From the NCBI RefSeq assembly GCF_945957465.1, contig NZ_CAMFLC010000010.1, positions 1 through 64,000 of the forward strand: a stretch of DNA of 64,000 nucleotides. The letters are read 5' to 3'. This DNA comes from an uncultured Leifsonia sp. (GTDB lineage: Bacteria > Actinomycetota > Actinomycetes > Actinomycetales > Microbacteriaceae). The position numbers and the translations under genes were made by a program. The notes below the pieces were generated by a model. That model was not told the origin of the DNA and searched no databases. It saw only the letters and a list, made by a program, of their open reading frames with translations. This document shows positions 53,887 to 63,312 of this stretch, in pieces (the stretch's first letter is position 1; each line of letters begins with the position of its first letter).

Positions 53887-55377
53887 GTGAGCGCGTATTC
53901 ATCGGATTCCCAGCAAGACACCGGATTGAAGACGATCCGGACGACCATCCCCGCTCGGCTCGACCGGCTCCCGTGGTCGCGCTTCCACTGGCTCGTCGTG
54001 ATCGGTCTCGGCACCGTGTGGATCCTAGACGGCCTCGAGGTGACGATCGTCGGCGCCATCGCCGGCCGCCTGACCGAGCCGGACTCCGGACTCGGGCTCT
54101 CGACCGGCGAGGTGGGCCTGGCTGCCGCGATCTACGTGGCAGGAGCCTGCACCGGGTCGCTGGTGTTCGGGTACCTGACCGATCGCTTCGGCCGCAAGAA
54201 GCTCTTCATCGTCACGCTCGGCCTCTACCTGGTGGCGACCGTGCTCACGGCGTTCTCGTTCGCCCCGTGGATGTTCTTCCTGTTCCGGTTCTTCACCGGC
54301 GCCGGCATCGGCGGCGAGTACGCCGCCATCAACTCGGCGATCGACGAGCTCATCCCCGCACGCCGTCGCGGCGTCGTCGATCTCGCCATCAACGGCTCGT
54401 ACTGGCTCGGCACCGCCTTCGGAGCAGTGCTGACCGTGTTCCTGCTCAACACCGCCCTCTTCCCCGCCGACATCGGCTGGCGCATCGCATTCGGGCTCGG
54501 CGCCGTGCTCGGCCTGGTCATCCTGCTCGTGCGCAGGAACGTGCCGGAGTCGCCGCGCTGGATGTTCATCCACGGCCGCGACGAGGCCGCCGATAAGGAA
54601 GTCGCCGACATCGAGCACGACATCGAGGAGGAGAAGGGTTCCGCGCTCGAGGCGGTGCCGGACGACAAGGCGATCGAGATCCGTCAGCGCCGCTCGACGG
54701 GCTTCGGCGAGATCATCCGGGTCGGGTTCAGGACGTATCCGAAGCGGTCGGTGCTCGGCCTGTCGCTCTTCATCGGCCAGGCCTTCCTCTACAACGCCGT
54801 GTTCTTCACGTTCTCGCTGGTGCTGACCAAGCTGCTCCACGTGCCCTCCGACGTGGCGCCGTGGGCGCTGCTGCCGATCGCGATCGGCAACTTCCTCGGC
54901 CCGTTCCTGCTCGGCCGGCTGTTCGACTCCGTCGGCCGGCGGTTCATGATCACGCTGTCGTACATCGGCTCCGGCGTCCTGCTGATCGGCACGGGCATCC
55001 TGTTCGACACCGGCGTCCTCGACGCGGTGTGGCTGACCGTGTGCTGGATGGTCGTGTTCTTCTTCGCCTCGGCGGGGGCGAGCGCGGCATACCTCACGGT
55101 GAGCGAGATCTTCCCCATGGAGACCCGGGCCATGGCGATCGCGTTCTTCTACGCCGTCGGCACGGCGGCGGGCGGGATCGTCGGGCCGATCCTGTTCGGC
55201 AACCTGATCGGCGGCGGCGTGCACGCGGTCGTCCTCGGCTACTACCTCGGCGCCGGTCTGATGATCGCCGCCGGACTCGTGGAGCTGTTCCTCGGCGTCG
55301 ACGCGGAGAACAAGTCGCTGGAGGACATCGCCGCTCCGCTGTCGGCGGGCACGCCGGCGCAGTCAGCTCGCGAGTAG
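53887..55377 (+). CDS. MFS transporter (sugar/aromatic-acid permease type)
   Basis: 496 residues, 12 membrane helices. Signature motif A is [13 protein letters not shown] (helices 2-3), with [30 protein letters not shown] and a central charged loop (about 230-290, [15 protein letters not shown]). The second half repeats motif A weakly as [10 protein letters not shown]. The fold resembles the sugar-porter/metabolite-H+ symporter families; the substrate is unknown. The last 15 bases overlap the topoisomerase gene on the other strand. Confidence 0.88.
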   Translation: MSAYSSDSQQDTGLKTIRTTIPARLDRLPWSRFHWLVVIGLGTVWILDGLEVTIVGAIAGRLTEPDSGLGLSTGEVGLAAAIYVAGACTGSLVFGYLTDRFGRKKLFIVTLGLYLVATVLTAFSFAPWMFFLFRFFTGAGIGGEYAAINSAIDELIPARRRGVVDLAINGSYWLGTAFGAVLTVFLLNTALFPADIGWRIAFGLGAVLGLVILLVRRNVPESPRWMFIHGRDEAADKEVADIEHDIEEEKGSALEAVPDDKAIEIRQRRSTGFGEIIRVGFRTYPKRSVLGLSLFIGQAFLYNAVFFTFSLVLTKLLHVPSDVAPWALLPIAIGNFLGPFLLGRLFDSVGRRFMITLSYIGSGVLLIGTGILFDTGVLDAVWLTVCWMVVFFFASAGASAAYLTVSEIFPMETRAMAIAFFYAVGTAAGGIVGPILFGNLIGGGVHAVVLGYYLGAGLMIAAGLVELFLGVDAENKSLEDIAAPLSAGTPAQSARE

Positions 55378-56331
55378 CTCCAGCAACGCCGGCTCCGGCA
55401 CCCGGCCGCCGGAGAGGTCGATGACCTCGCCCTGGCGGTAGCGGTCGAAGATCCGCGGGTCGATGTAGCTGTTCCGCGCGATGGCCGGCGTGTTGCCCAG
55501 GGCGTCCGCCGCCTCGTTCACAGCGGCGGAGATGCGCTTCCTGCGCTGGGAGTCCGAACCGCCGACACCCAGTTCGGCGAGCGCCTGCGCAGCGACGATC
55601 GTGCCGTGCAGGGTCCGGAAGTCCTTCGCCGTGAACTCGCCGCGCGTCTGCCTCCGGATGTACTCGTTGAGCGAGGCGGGCCGGATCGTTTGCCAGGTGC
55701 CGTCCTTCCAGGAGAGCAGCCGGGAGCGCGGGCCGCGCAGAGCCTGGAGCTCGGTGAGCAGCTCGGCGAGGTCGGGGTCGGTGATCGTGCTCGTCCACTT
55801 CTGCGCCGACTTGGCCGGGAACGTGAGCGTGATGTCGTCCCCCTCGATGCGGGCGTGCCGGCACAGCAGCGTGGTGAGCCCGCGGCTGCCGTTGGCGTGC
55901 AGATACTCCTCGCTGCCGATGCGAACGCTCCCGAGGTCGATGATGCGGAAGGCGGCGGCGAGGATGCGGTCGCGGCCGAAGCCCTCCTCGCGCAGGTCCA
56001 TCGTCACTTTGCGCCGCGCAGTCGGCAGCGTCTCGGCCAGCTGGGCCGCCCGCTCGAACTTGAGCCGGTCCTGATGGAGCCGCCACGAGTCGTGGTAGCG
56101 GTACTGCCGACGGCCGGCGGCGTCGGTGCCGACGGCCTGGATGTGACCGCGCGCGTCCGGGGAGATCCAGACGTCCTTCCACGCGGGCGGGATGACGAGC
56201 GACCGGATGCGCTCGAGCTCGCGCTCGTCGACGATCCGATTGCCCGCCTCGTCCTCGTAGACGGGGCCCTTCGCCGAGTCACGGCGGGCATAGCCCGGCC
56301 CGGAGGGGTCGCTGCGGCGCAGGCGGGTCAC
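55363..56331 (-). CDS. DNA topoisomerase IB (poxvirus type)
   Basis: 322 residues. The N-terminal domain has [37 protein letters not shown] and the catalytic domain ends with [11 protein letters not shown], active-site Tyr289. Arg and Lys pentad residues are plausible in VRIGSEEY and FPAKSAQKW. It relaxes supercoils through a 3'-phosphotyrosine. Its ATG overlaps the Ku gene stop as ATGA, so it belongs to the NHEJ block; a role in break repair is inferred from that. Confidence 0.9.
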   Translation of the reverse strand: MTRLRRSDPSGPGYARRDSAKGPVYEDEAGNRIVDERELERIRSLVIPPAWKDVWISPDARGHIQAVGTDAAGRRQYRYHDSWRLHQDRLKFERAAQLAETLPTARRKVTMDLREEGFGRDRILAAAFRIIDLGSVRIGSEEYLHANGSRGLTTLLCRHARIEGDDITLTFPAKSAQKWTSTITDPDLAELLTELQALRGPRSRLLSWKDGTWQTIRPASLNEYIRRQTRGEFTAKDFRTLHGTIVAAQALAELGVGGSDSQRRKRISAAVNEAADALGNTPAIARNSYIDPRIFDRYRQGEVIDLSGGRVPEPALLELLAS

Positions 56332-57221
56332 GCGGGCTTCTTGGCCTTCTTCGCCGGCGTCTTCTTCGCAGGCTCCTTCGCCGCGGCGGAGCGCTTGGCG
56401 GGAGCCTTCTTCTCCGCCCCCGCGGCCGCCCCTCCCCTGCTGCGCTCGACGCTGCGCTGCAGCGCCTCCATCAGGTCGATCACCTCACCGCCGCCGGCCT
56501 TCTTCTCCTGCTCCTCGCCGAAGGTCGCGGCCGTGTCGATGCTCTCACCCTGCTCGAGCTTGGCGTCGATGAGCTTGCGGAGCTCCTCCTGGTATTCGTC
56601 GGAGAACTTCTCCGGCTCGAAATCGCCGGCGAAGCTCTCCATGAGGGCGGCGGAGAGCGACAGCTCCCGCTCAGTGATGCGCGGCGTGGTCTCCAGGGCC
56701 GGGAAGTCGGCCTCGCGGATCTCGTCGTGCCACAGCATGGTCTGCAACACGAGGACATTGCCGCGCACGCGGAGCGCGCCGAGGCGCGTCTTCTGGCGCA
56801 GCGCGAAGTTGACGATCGCGGTGCGGTCCTCGTCCTCCAGCGTCTTGCGCAGCAGCGCGTACGCCTTCAGCGACTTGGAATCCGGCTCCAGGTAGTAGCT
56901 GCGATCGAACCAGAGCGGGTCGAGCTGGTCGTTGGGCACGAACTCGACGACATCGATCTCCCTGCTGCGCTCGGCCGGGAGCGACTCCAGGTCCTCCGGC
57001 GTCAGGATGACGGTCCGTTCACCGTCGTCGTACGCCTTGGCGATGTGCTCATAGGGGATGGTCTTGCCGTCGATCTCGCAGACGCGCTTGTAGCGGATGC
57101 GTCCGCCGTCGGCGTCGTGCACCTGATGCAGCGCGACGTCGTGATCCTCCGTGGCGCTGTAGACCTTCACGGGCACGTTGACCAGCCCGAAGGTGATAGC
57201 ACCCGTCCAAATGGCCCTCAT
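56328..57221 (-). CDS. ku: Ku homodimeric DNA-end-binding protein
   Basis: 297 residues. Ku core: MRAIWTGAITFGLVNVPVKVYSATEDHDVALHQVHDADGGRI, KRVCEIDGKTI and ETTPRITERELSLSAALMESFAGDFEPEKFSDEY. The last 60 residues are a lysine/alanine-rich tail ([28 protein letters not shown]), typical of long Ku forms that bind DNA non-specifically. Divergent from ligD across 87 bases; the pair makes the bacterial non-homologous end-joining system. Confidence 0.95.
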   Translation of the reverse strand: MRAIWTGAITFGLVNVPVKVYSATEDHDVALHQVHDADGGRIRYKRVCEIDGKTIPYEHIAKAYDDGERTVILTPEDLESLPAERSREIDVVEFVPNDQLDPLWFDRSYYLEPDSKSLKAYALLRKTLEDEDRTAIVNFALRQKTRLGALRVRGNVLVLQTMLWHDEIREADFPALETTPRITERELSLSAALMESFAGDFEPEKFSDEYQEELRKLIDAKLEQGESIDTAATFGEEQEKKAGGGEVIDLMEALQRSVERSRGGAAAGAEKKAPAKRSAAAKEPAKKTPAKKAKKPA

Positions 57222-57296
57222 GCACCCATCGTGTCCGCGGAATCGCGGTTTATCAACAGTCGATCGCGCATCCTGCCCCGGAGACGGAGCTCGGCG

Positions 57297-57308
57297 TACG
57301 GTGATCCC
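57297..57308 (+). promoter_or_regulatory. Probable leaderless promoter of ligD
   Basis: TACGGT at 57297-57302, 6 bases, then ATG at 57309. The hexamer and spacing equal those before the HEAT-like and DUF7882 genes. Confidence 0.68.
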
Positions 57309-59804
57309 ATGGCAGCGGAGGACACGGAGACGGTCTCGCTCGACGGGCACCGGCTCACGCTCACGAACCTCGACAAGGTCCTGTACCCCGAGACCGGCAC
57401 CACCAAGGCGGACGTCATCGGCTACTACAACGCGATCGCCGACGTGATGGTGCCGCACACGCGCGACCGGATCGCGACCCGCAAGCGGTGGGTGCACGGT
57501 GTCGGGACGCCGGATCATCCCGGCGAGGTGTTCTTCGAGAAGAACCTCAACGCGGCCTCCACCCCGTCGTGGGTGAAGACGCGCACGATCACGCACAAGA
57601 CCAGCGCGAACACCTACCCGCTCGTGAACGACCGGGCGACGCTCGTCTGGCTCGCGCAACTCGCCTCGCTCGAGCTGCACGTTCCGCAGTGGAGGGTCGG
57701 ACGCGGCGACGCGCGACAGAACCCCGATCGCCTCGTGCTCGACCTCGATCCGGGCGAGGGCGCGACCCTCCTCGACTGCGCGGAGGTGGCCAGGCTGGCG
57801 CGGGCGATCCTGCGCGACATGGGGCTGGATCCGCTGCCGGTCACCAGCGGGTCGAAAGGCATCCACCTCTACGCGCCCCTGGACGGCTCGCAGACCAGCG
57901 ACCAGGTCTCCGCCGTCGCGCACGAGCTGGCGCGGGCACTGGAGGCCGACCACCCCGACCTCGTCGTCAGCGACATGAAGAAGGCGCTGCGCGCGGGCAA
58001 GGTGCTGGTCGACTGGAGCCAGAACAACGGCAACAAGACGACCATCGCCCCCTACTCGCTGCGCGGCCGGTTCCGGCCGACGGTGGCCGCGCCGCGCACC
58101 TGGCGCGAGCTGGCCTCCCCCGACCTCCGCCACCTCGAGTACACCGAGGTGCTCGATCGGGTGAAGCGCCGCGGCGATCCGCTCGCGTCGCTGTCGGCTG
58201 GTCGCGCCGCCGCCGAGCAGACCGACCGCCTGACGACCTACCGCTCCAAGCGCGACGCCGAGAAGACCCCCGAGCCGGTGCCCTCGGTGAGCCCCGACGC
58301 CGCGGACGGCCGCTCGTTCGTCATCCAGGAGCACCACGCCGGGCGGCTGCACTGGGACTTCCGGCTCCAGCACGACGGCGTCCTGGTCAGCTGGGCGCTC
58401 CCGAAGGGGCCGCCGACCGATCCCAAGCAGAACCATCTCGCGGTGCACGTGGAGGATCACCCACTGGAGTACGGCACGTTCGCGGGCGATATCCCGCACG
58501 GGGAGTACGGGGCCGGCCACGTGGACATCTGGGACCACGGCGAGTACGAGCTCGAGAAGTGGCGCGACGACGAGGTCATCGCGACGCTCCACGGCCAGAA
58601 GGACGGCGGCCTCGGCGGGGTGCCCCGGAAGTTCGCCCTGATCGCGACCGCGCAGGGCGGCGACGAGAAGAACTGGCTCATCCACCTCATGAAGGAGACC
58701 GGCGAGCACCCGTCCGCTCCGGAGGGGCCGGCGGCGGAGACGGGCGCGCGGAAGAAGGCCGCGAAGGCGAAGAAGGGCGCACCGAAGACGGCAACGGCGA
58801 AGACCCCAACGGCGAAGACGGCGCATCGCTCCATCGACAGCCCGCCGATCTCGCCGATGCTCGCCACCCTGGGCTCGCGCCAGGACATCCACGACGAGGC
58901 CGAGTGGGCGTTCGAGATGAAATGGGACGGCATCCGGGCGATCGCCGTGGTACAGGATGGCGCCCTCCGGCTGACGACGCGCAACGGGAACGACGTCACG
59001 CGCACCTACCCCGAGCTGGCCGGCCTCGCCGAACTCGCCGACGGCCACGACCTCGTCGTCGACGGCGAGATCGTGACCCTCACCCGGCAGGGCCGGCCCG
59101 ACTTCGGCCTGCTGCAGACCCGGATGGGGCTCACCCGGCCGGCCGAGGTGGAGGCGGCAGCGAAACGCGCCCCCGCACACTACTTCGTCTTCGACATCCT
59201 CGAACTCGACGGCACGGACCTGCGGCGCGAGCCGTACGACGAGCGCCGCGCCGCCCTGGAGGACGTGCTCACGCCGGCCAAGGACGATCCCGTGCAGGTG
59301 CCGCCCGCCTTCGCCGGCGATGTCGACCACGCCATCGCCTCCTCGAAGGAGCTCGGCCTCGAAGGCGTGATGGCCAAGCAGCGCGACGGCACCTACGCCA
59401 CCGGCCGGCGCTCCCGCACCTGGATCAAGATCAAGCACCACCTGAGCCAGGAGGTCGTCATCGGCGGCTGGACGCCCGGGAACGGCCGGCGGGCGAACGG
59501 CATCGGCGCCCTGCTGCTCGGCATCCCCGACGGCGACCGGCTGCGCTACGTCGGCAAGGTCGGCACCGGCTTCACCGACGCGATGCTCGACGACCTCGCG
59601 GCGAAACTGTCCGCGCACCCGCGCAAGACCCCGCCACTGGACGGCGTGCCGTCGCTGGACGCGCGCGGAGCGCACTGGGTGCGACCGGAGTACGTCGGCG
59701 AGGTCGAATTCGCCGAGTGGACGGGCACCGACCGCCTGCGGCAGCCGTCGTGGCGCGGTCTGCGGCCCGACAAGTCCGCCGACGAGGTCGTGCGGGAGTC
59801 GTAA
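57309..59804 (+). CDS. ligD: LigD, multifunctional NHEJ ligase
   Basis: 831 residues in the order polymerase, phosphoesterase, ligase, the mycobacterial order. The polymerase (about 1-290) has HGVGTPDHPGEVFFEKN, DRLVLDLDPGEG (two catalytic Asp) and VTSGSKGIHLYAPL. The phosphoesterase (about 335-480) has FVIQEHHAGRLHWDFRLQ and IPHGEYGAGHVDIWDHG. A basic Lys/Ala linker follows, then the ATP-dependent ligase with FEMKWDGIRAI (adenylated Lys538), HYFVFDILELDG, LGLEGVMAKQRDG and TWIKIKHH. All sites look intact. Confidence 0.95.
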   Translation: MAAEDTETVSLDGHRLTLTNLDKVLYPETGTTKADVIGYYNAIADVMVPHTRDRIATRKRWVHGVGTPDHPGEVFFEKNLNAASTPSWVKTRTITHKTSANTYPLVNDRATLVWLAQLASLELHVPQWRVGRGDARQNPDRLVLDLDPGEGATLLDCAEVARLARAILRDMGLDPLPVTSGSKGIHLYAPLDGSQTSDQVSAVAHELARALEADHPDLVVSDMKKALRAGKVLVDWSQNNGNKTTIAPYSLRGRFRPTVAAPRTWRELASPDLRHLEYTEVLDRVKRRGDPLASLSAGRAAAEQTDRLTTYRSKRDAEKTPEPVPSVSPDAADGRSFVIQEHHAGRLHWDFRLQHDGVLVSWALPKGPPTDPKQNHLAVHVEDHPLEYGTFAGDIPHGEYGAGHVDIWDHGEYELEKWRDDEVIATLHGQKDGGLGGVPRKFALIATAQGGDEKNWLIHLMKETGEHPSAPEGPAAETGARKKAAKAKKGAPKTATAKTPTAKTAHRSIDSPPISPMLATLGSRQDIHDEAEWAFEMKWDGIRAIAVVQDGALRLTTRNGNDVTRTYPELAGLAELADGHDLVVDGEIVTLTRQGRPDFGLLQTRMGLTRPAEVEAAAKRAPAHYFVFDILELDGTDLRREPYDERRAALEDVLTPAKDDPVQVPPAFAGDVDHAIASSKELGLEGVMAKQRDGTYATGRRSRTWIKIKHHLSQEVVIGGWTPGNGRRANGIGALLLGIPDGDRLRYVGKVGTGFTDAMLDDLAAKLSAHPRKTPPLDGVPSLDARGAHWVRPEYVGEVEFAEWTGTDRLRQPSWRGLRPDKSADEVVRES

Positions 59805-59813
59805 GCGCGGGAC

Positions 59814-61376
59814 TCAGCGTCCGCGGGGCGAGTAGACCGCCAGAGCTCCGGGGAGGATCCGCAGATCGAGGCCCTCGCCCGGCGTCTCCGTCGACGCCTC
59901 GCCGTCGTGCGCGTAGCCCGGGTCCACGTGGCCGGCCCGCACCGACAGCGCGTCGCCGGTGAACGCGTCGATGACGGGAGGCCCTTGCAGGAACGGGAGG
60001 CGGGCGACGAAGGCATCGGTGCGGCCGCCGAACGCCAGCGCGACGGCTCCCCGCGTCTTCGGTCGACGGCCCGCCGAGAGGATGCGCACGTCGAGCAGGC
60101 CGTCATCCAGCCGCCGGCGCTCGATGGGAGCGACCGACACCGGGTAGTACCGGTCCACGCCGACGAAGACCGACCAGATCGACCGGCGGCGGCCGTCGAT
60201 CTCTACCTCGATCGGGCTGGTGGAGCGCACCACCCGGATGGCGGCGATGACCGCCGCGACCGGCTTGCCCCAGCGGTCCTCGTACTTCTCGCGCTCGGCG
60301 ACGAATGCCGGGTAGAGCCCCACCGATGCGGTGTTGAGGACGGTTCGGGTCACCGCGTCTCCCCCGCCCGCCGGGAAGCGCAGCTCGGCGACGTCGACGC
60401 GGCGGCCCTCGCCCGCCTCGAACGCAGCGAGCGCGGCCTCCGTGGACGCGATGGCCGCCGCCTTGGCGAAGTGGTTGAACGTGCCGCCCGGCAGCACCAG
60501 CAACGGCAGCCCGGCGAGCCGGGCCTCGTGCGCCATCGCCGAGACCGTGCCGTCGCCGCCGGAGACGCCGAGCACGCGAGGAGGCTCCGTCGAGCCGAGC
60601 TGCTCCTGCACGAGCGCGGCGATGTCGTCGCCCTCCTGCAGCTCGTGCACACGCGCGTCGGGGAGACGCTCCGCCAGCGCCGGACGCGGGTCCGGCCTCC
60701 CGAGCCCGGCCCCCGAGCCGGGGTTGACCACGATGAACGCCCCGGCGCCGCGTGGCAGCACGGGCAGCTCGACGGATTCGGCCGTCGGTGCAGGAGCGGC
60801 CGAGCGTCGCGCTACGCTCAGCGCTCTCGTGGCCGCCTTCAGCACCACTGCCGCACCCGCGCCGATCGCTGCGCCGCCGACCACGTCGGAGAACCAGTGA
60901 GCGCCGGTGTGGAGGCGCGAGTAGGCGACTCCGGCCGCCAGCGGCGCGAGAGCGGCTCCCGCCGACGGCGACTCCGACATGGCGCCGGCGGCGAACGCCA
61001 CGGCGCTCGCGGTGTGGCCGGACGGGAACGACGGCGACGTCGGAGAGCGGTCGAGCCGGCGGGAGAGCGGGATGCTGGTCAGCACGGGACGCTGCCCGCC
61101 GACCAGCGACTTGCCGACCACATTCGCCACCAGGCTCGCGAGACCGAGCGACGCCACACCGCGCAGCGCCGCCTTCGGCTTGCCGAGTGCGACGAGCACC
61201 GCCGCGGCGGCGAACCAGAGCTTGCCGTGGTCGGCTGCGCCGCTCAGCAGCCGCCAGAAGGCGTCGACGCTGGAGCCGGTGCGCCGCCGGTCGATGCGCC
61301 GGGCCACCGCCTCATCGGCGCGGACGACCCGACGCGGGAGCGAGAACCGGGGCGAACGGCGGCGGGACGCAGACAT
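59814..61376 (-). CDS. PAP2 phosphatase and diacylglycerol-kinase domain fusion
   Basis: 520 residues. The N-terminal part (about 30-185) is a membrane PAP2 phosphatase: KSLVGGQRP, SFPSGHTASAVAFAAGA, SRLHTGAHWFSDVVGG, all three motifs with catalytic His residues. The C-terminal part (about 210-510) is a diacylglycerol/lipid-kinase catalytic domain: FIVVNPGSGAG, GVSGGDGTVSAMAHEA and LPGGTFNHFAKA. The fusion could act on one lipid phosphate pool in opposite directions, for example recycling polyprenyl or diacylglycerol phosphates. Convergent with ligD, 9 bases between stops. Confidence 0.88.
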   Translation of the reverse strand: MSASRRRSPRFSLPRRVVRADEAVARRIDRRRTGSSVDAFWRLLSGAADHGKLWFAAAAVLVALGKPKAALRGVASLGLASLVANVVGKSLVGGQRPVLTSIPLSRRLDRSPTSPSFPSGHTASAVAFAAGAMSESPSAGAALAPLAAGVAYSRLHTGAHWFSDVVGGAAIGAGAAVVLKAATRALSVARRSAAPAPTAESVELPVLPRGAGAFIVVNPGSGAGLGRPDPRPALAERLPDARVHELQEGDDIAALVQEQLGSTEPPRVLGVSGGDGTVSAMAHEARLAGLPLLVLPGGTFNHFAKAAAIASTEAALAAFEAGEGRRVDVAELRFPAGGGDAVTRTVLNTASVGLYPAFVAEREKYEDRWGKPVAAVIAAIRVVRSTSPIEVEIDGRRRSIWSVFVGVDRYYPVSVAPIERRRLDDGLLDVRILSAGRRPKTRGAVALAFGGRTDAFVARLPFLQGPPVIDAFTGDALSVRAGHVDPGYAHDGEASTETPGEGLDLRILPGALAVYSPRGR

Positions 61377-61422
61377 GCCCTTACCGTACCCGCGCCGTGC
61401 GGCGCAGACCTCCGTCGGGCGG

Positions 61423-61435
61423 TAGGATCGTCGTC
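61423..61435 (+). promoter_or_regulatory. Probable leaderless promoter of the membrane-protein/MFS pair
   Basis: TAGGAT at 61423-61428, 7 bases, then GTG at 61436; no Shine-Dalgarno site. Confidence 0.6.
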
Positions 61436-61882
61436 GTGAGCACGCACACCATCGCCGAGCCCCGCACCGCCCCCGCCGACGAGGTCGTCATCGACGACGA
61501 GCACGGCGGCCTCGTCCGCAGCCTGAGCGCCATCCTGCCGCCGCTGGTGGGCAATGCGCTGGCGACGCTGGTCGTGCTGGCGGGTCTGGTCATCGGCATC
61601 ATCAGCCTGGTGACGACCTGGACCGGCAACGCCGACGCGTTCCTCCCGTTCTTCCAGGTGACGGTCGCCGTCACCGTGGTCTCGCTCAACGCGCTCTACG
61701 CCCGGCGGACGTTCAGCTACGTGATCACGCTGATCGGCGCCATCCTGTGGCTCTGGGTCTCGGTCACACCGTTCGTTCCGTTCTGGCAGGTCGTGCTGCA
61801 GGCCGTCACGGTGACCATCATGATCCTCGGAGTCGTGTTCTCGCTGGCGGCGGTCTCGCTCAGCAAGAAGCCGCGCTTCTGA
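61436..61882 (+). CDS. Uncharacterised four-helix membrane protein
   Basis: 148 residues. After an acidic N-terminus (APADEVVIDDEHGG) come four membrane segments: NALATLVVLAGLVIGIISLV, FLPFFQVTVAVTVVSLNALY, YVITLIGAILWLWVSVTPF and VLQAVTVTIMILGVVFSLAA. No family was recognised. Its stop codon overlaps the likely CTG start of the MFS gene (CTGA), suggesting coupled translation with that transporter. Confidence 0.75.
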   Translation: MSTHTIAEPRTAPADEVVIDDEHGGLVRSLSAILPPLVGNALATLVVLAGLVIGIISLVTTWTGNADAFLPFFQVTVAVTVVSLNALYARRTFSYVITLIGAILWLWVSVTPFVPFWQVVLQAVTVTIMILGVVFSLAAVSLSKKPRF

Positions 61883-63228
61883 GCACCGAGCACACCCCGG
61901 GCACCAAGGAGCCCGACGATACGCGGCTGGCGCACGCGCGGCACTTCGTCGATCTCAGCCCCCTGCGGGAGTCGCCCGCGTTCGCCCGGTTGTGGGCCGG
62001 AGGAGCCATCTCCGGCATCGGGGGCCAGATGACGGTCGTGGCCGTCGGCCTCCACATCTACGACCTCACCCGTTCGACCCTCGCGGTCTCGCTCGTGGCG
62101 CTCTTCGCACTCGTTCCGATGATCGTGTTCGGCTTGTACGGCGGCGTCCTCGCCGACGCGTTCGACCGGCGCACGGTGGCCCTCGTCACCGCGATCGTGG
62201 CCTGGGCCTCCACCGCCGGAATCGCCCTGTTCGCCTGGATGCACGTCCAGGTCGTCTGGCCGCTGTACGTGCTCACCACGATCAACGCGGTCGCGACCGT
62301 CATGATCGGAGCGACCCGGCAGGCGATCACGCCACGCCTGTTGCCGGCCCGCCTCCTGCCTGCGGCGAGCGCCCTCGGCGGCATCAGCATGGGCGTTATG
62401 GTCACCGTCGGCCCGGCACTTGCAGGCCTTCTGGTCGCGAGCGTCGGGATCCCGTGGACCTACACGGTCGACGTGATCCTGTTCACCGCGGCGTTCCTCG
62501 GGATCTTCACGCTGCCATCCATCGTTCCGGAGGGCGAGCGGCAGAGCGCCGGGCTCTCGTCGGTCCTGCAGGGACTGCGCTTCCTGAAGACCGCACCGAA
62601 CCTCTCGATGACGTTCGTGCTCGACCTCATCGCGATGACCTTCGGTCAGCCGCGGGCGCTCTTCCCCGCCGTCGGGGCGCTGCTGATCGGCGGCGGACCG
62701 GTCACGGTCGGCATCCTGACGGCGGCGGGGGCGGTCGGCACGCTGGTCTCGAGCGTGTTCTCCGGCCGGCTCGGACACGTGCGCTGGCAGGGTCGCGCCG
62801 TCGAGCGGGCGATCCTGGTCTACGGTGCGGCCGTCCTGGGCTTCGGCATCGTGCTGGCCGTCGTCGCGTTCAGCGGTACGGCCGGCGGCGGCGGGTCGTT
62901 CGCCGAGGCGAACCTCCCCGCCCTGATCGCCGCGACGATCCTGCTCGCGGCCTCGGGTGCGGCGGACAATGTGAGCTCGATCTTCCGCATGACCATCCTG
63001 CAGGCGTCGGCGCCCGACGTGATGCGCGGCCGCCTCCAGGGTGTGTTCACCGTCGTCGTCACGGGAGGCCCGCGGCTCGGCGACCTCTACATCGGCGTGC
63101 TGGCGCTCACCGGTGCGCTCTGGTTCCCGCCGCTGCTGGGCGGACTCCTGATCGTGGTGCTGGTCGCCACGGTCGTGCGCGTCCAACGCGGCTTCCGTCG
63201 CTACGACGCGCTCGCGCCCACCCCCTGA
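61879..63228 (+). CDS. MFS efflux-type transporter, apparent CTG start
   Basis: 449 residues, 12 predicted helices. FVDLSPLRESPAFARLWAGGAISGIGGQMTVVAVGLHIYDLTRSTLAVSL is the usual start of the enterobactin-exporter-like MFS family, with YGGVLADAFDRRTVAL as motif A. No ATG, GTG or TTG occurs in this frame between the end of the previous gene and the conserved first residues. The only candidate that preserves the N-terminus is CTG at 61879, which overlaps the previous stop as CTGA in the same way as the ATGA and GTGA junctions elsewhere in the window. A sequencing error cannot be excluded. Confidence 0.8.
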   Translation: MSTEHTPGTKEPDDTRLAHARHFVDLSPLRESPAFARLWAGGAISGIGGQMTVVAVGLHIYDLTRSTLAVSLVALFALVPMIVFGLYGGVLADAFDRRTVALVTAIVAWASTAGIALFAWMHVQVVWPLYVLTTINAVATVMIGATRQAITPRLLPARLLPAASALGGISMGVMVTVGPALAGLLVASVGIPWTYTVDVILFTAAFLGIFTLPSIVPEGERQSAGLSSVLQGLRFLKTAPNLSMTFVLDLIAMTFGQPRALFPAVGALLIGGGPVTVGILTAAGAVGTLVSSVFSGRLGHVRWQGRAVERAILVYGAAVLGFGIVLAVVAFSGTAGGGGSFAEANLPALIAATILLAASGAADNVSSIFRMTILQASAPDVMRGRLQGVFTVVVTGGPRLGDLYIGVLALTGALWFPPLLGGLLIVVLVATVVRVQRGFRRYDALAPTP

Positions 63229-63240
63229 GGGGCGACCGAG

Positions 63241-63311
63241 GGGCGGCCGAGGGGCGCCGAAACGCCCCTAAAACCGCGGTTTGAGGGCGTTTGCACGCCC
63301 CTCGGCCGCCC
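63241..63311. repeat. Nested palindrome between convergent genes
   Basis: A perfect 16-base inverted repeat (GGGCGGCCGAGGGGCG at 63241-63256 and its complement at 63296-63311) encloses AACGCCC/GGGCGTT arms and, at the centre, the 12-base palindrome AAACCGCGGTTT. Three 11-base direct copies of the type CGAGGGGCGGC lead into it from about 63226. It starts 13 bases after the MFS stop and ends 2 bases before the stop codon of the next, convergent gene. It may be a bidirectional terminator or a dispersed palindromic element; no T-tract. Confidence 0.75.
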
Positions 63312-63312
63312 T

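Noticed and set aside
56727-57308. Extended open frame running from inside ku into ligD
   Set aside because: The upstream part is antisense to ku; the conserved LigD N-terminus begins at ATG 57309 behind a promoter box.
59800-59835. Short stem-loop between ligD and the PAP2-DAGK gene
   Set aside because: Arms are only 5-7 bases with mismatches; expected by chance at this GC content.
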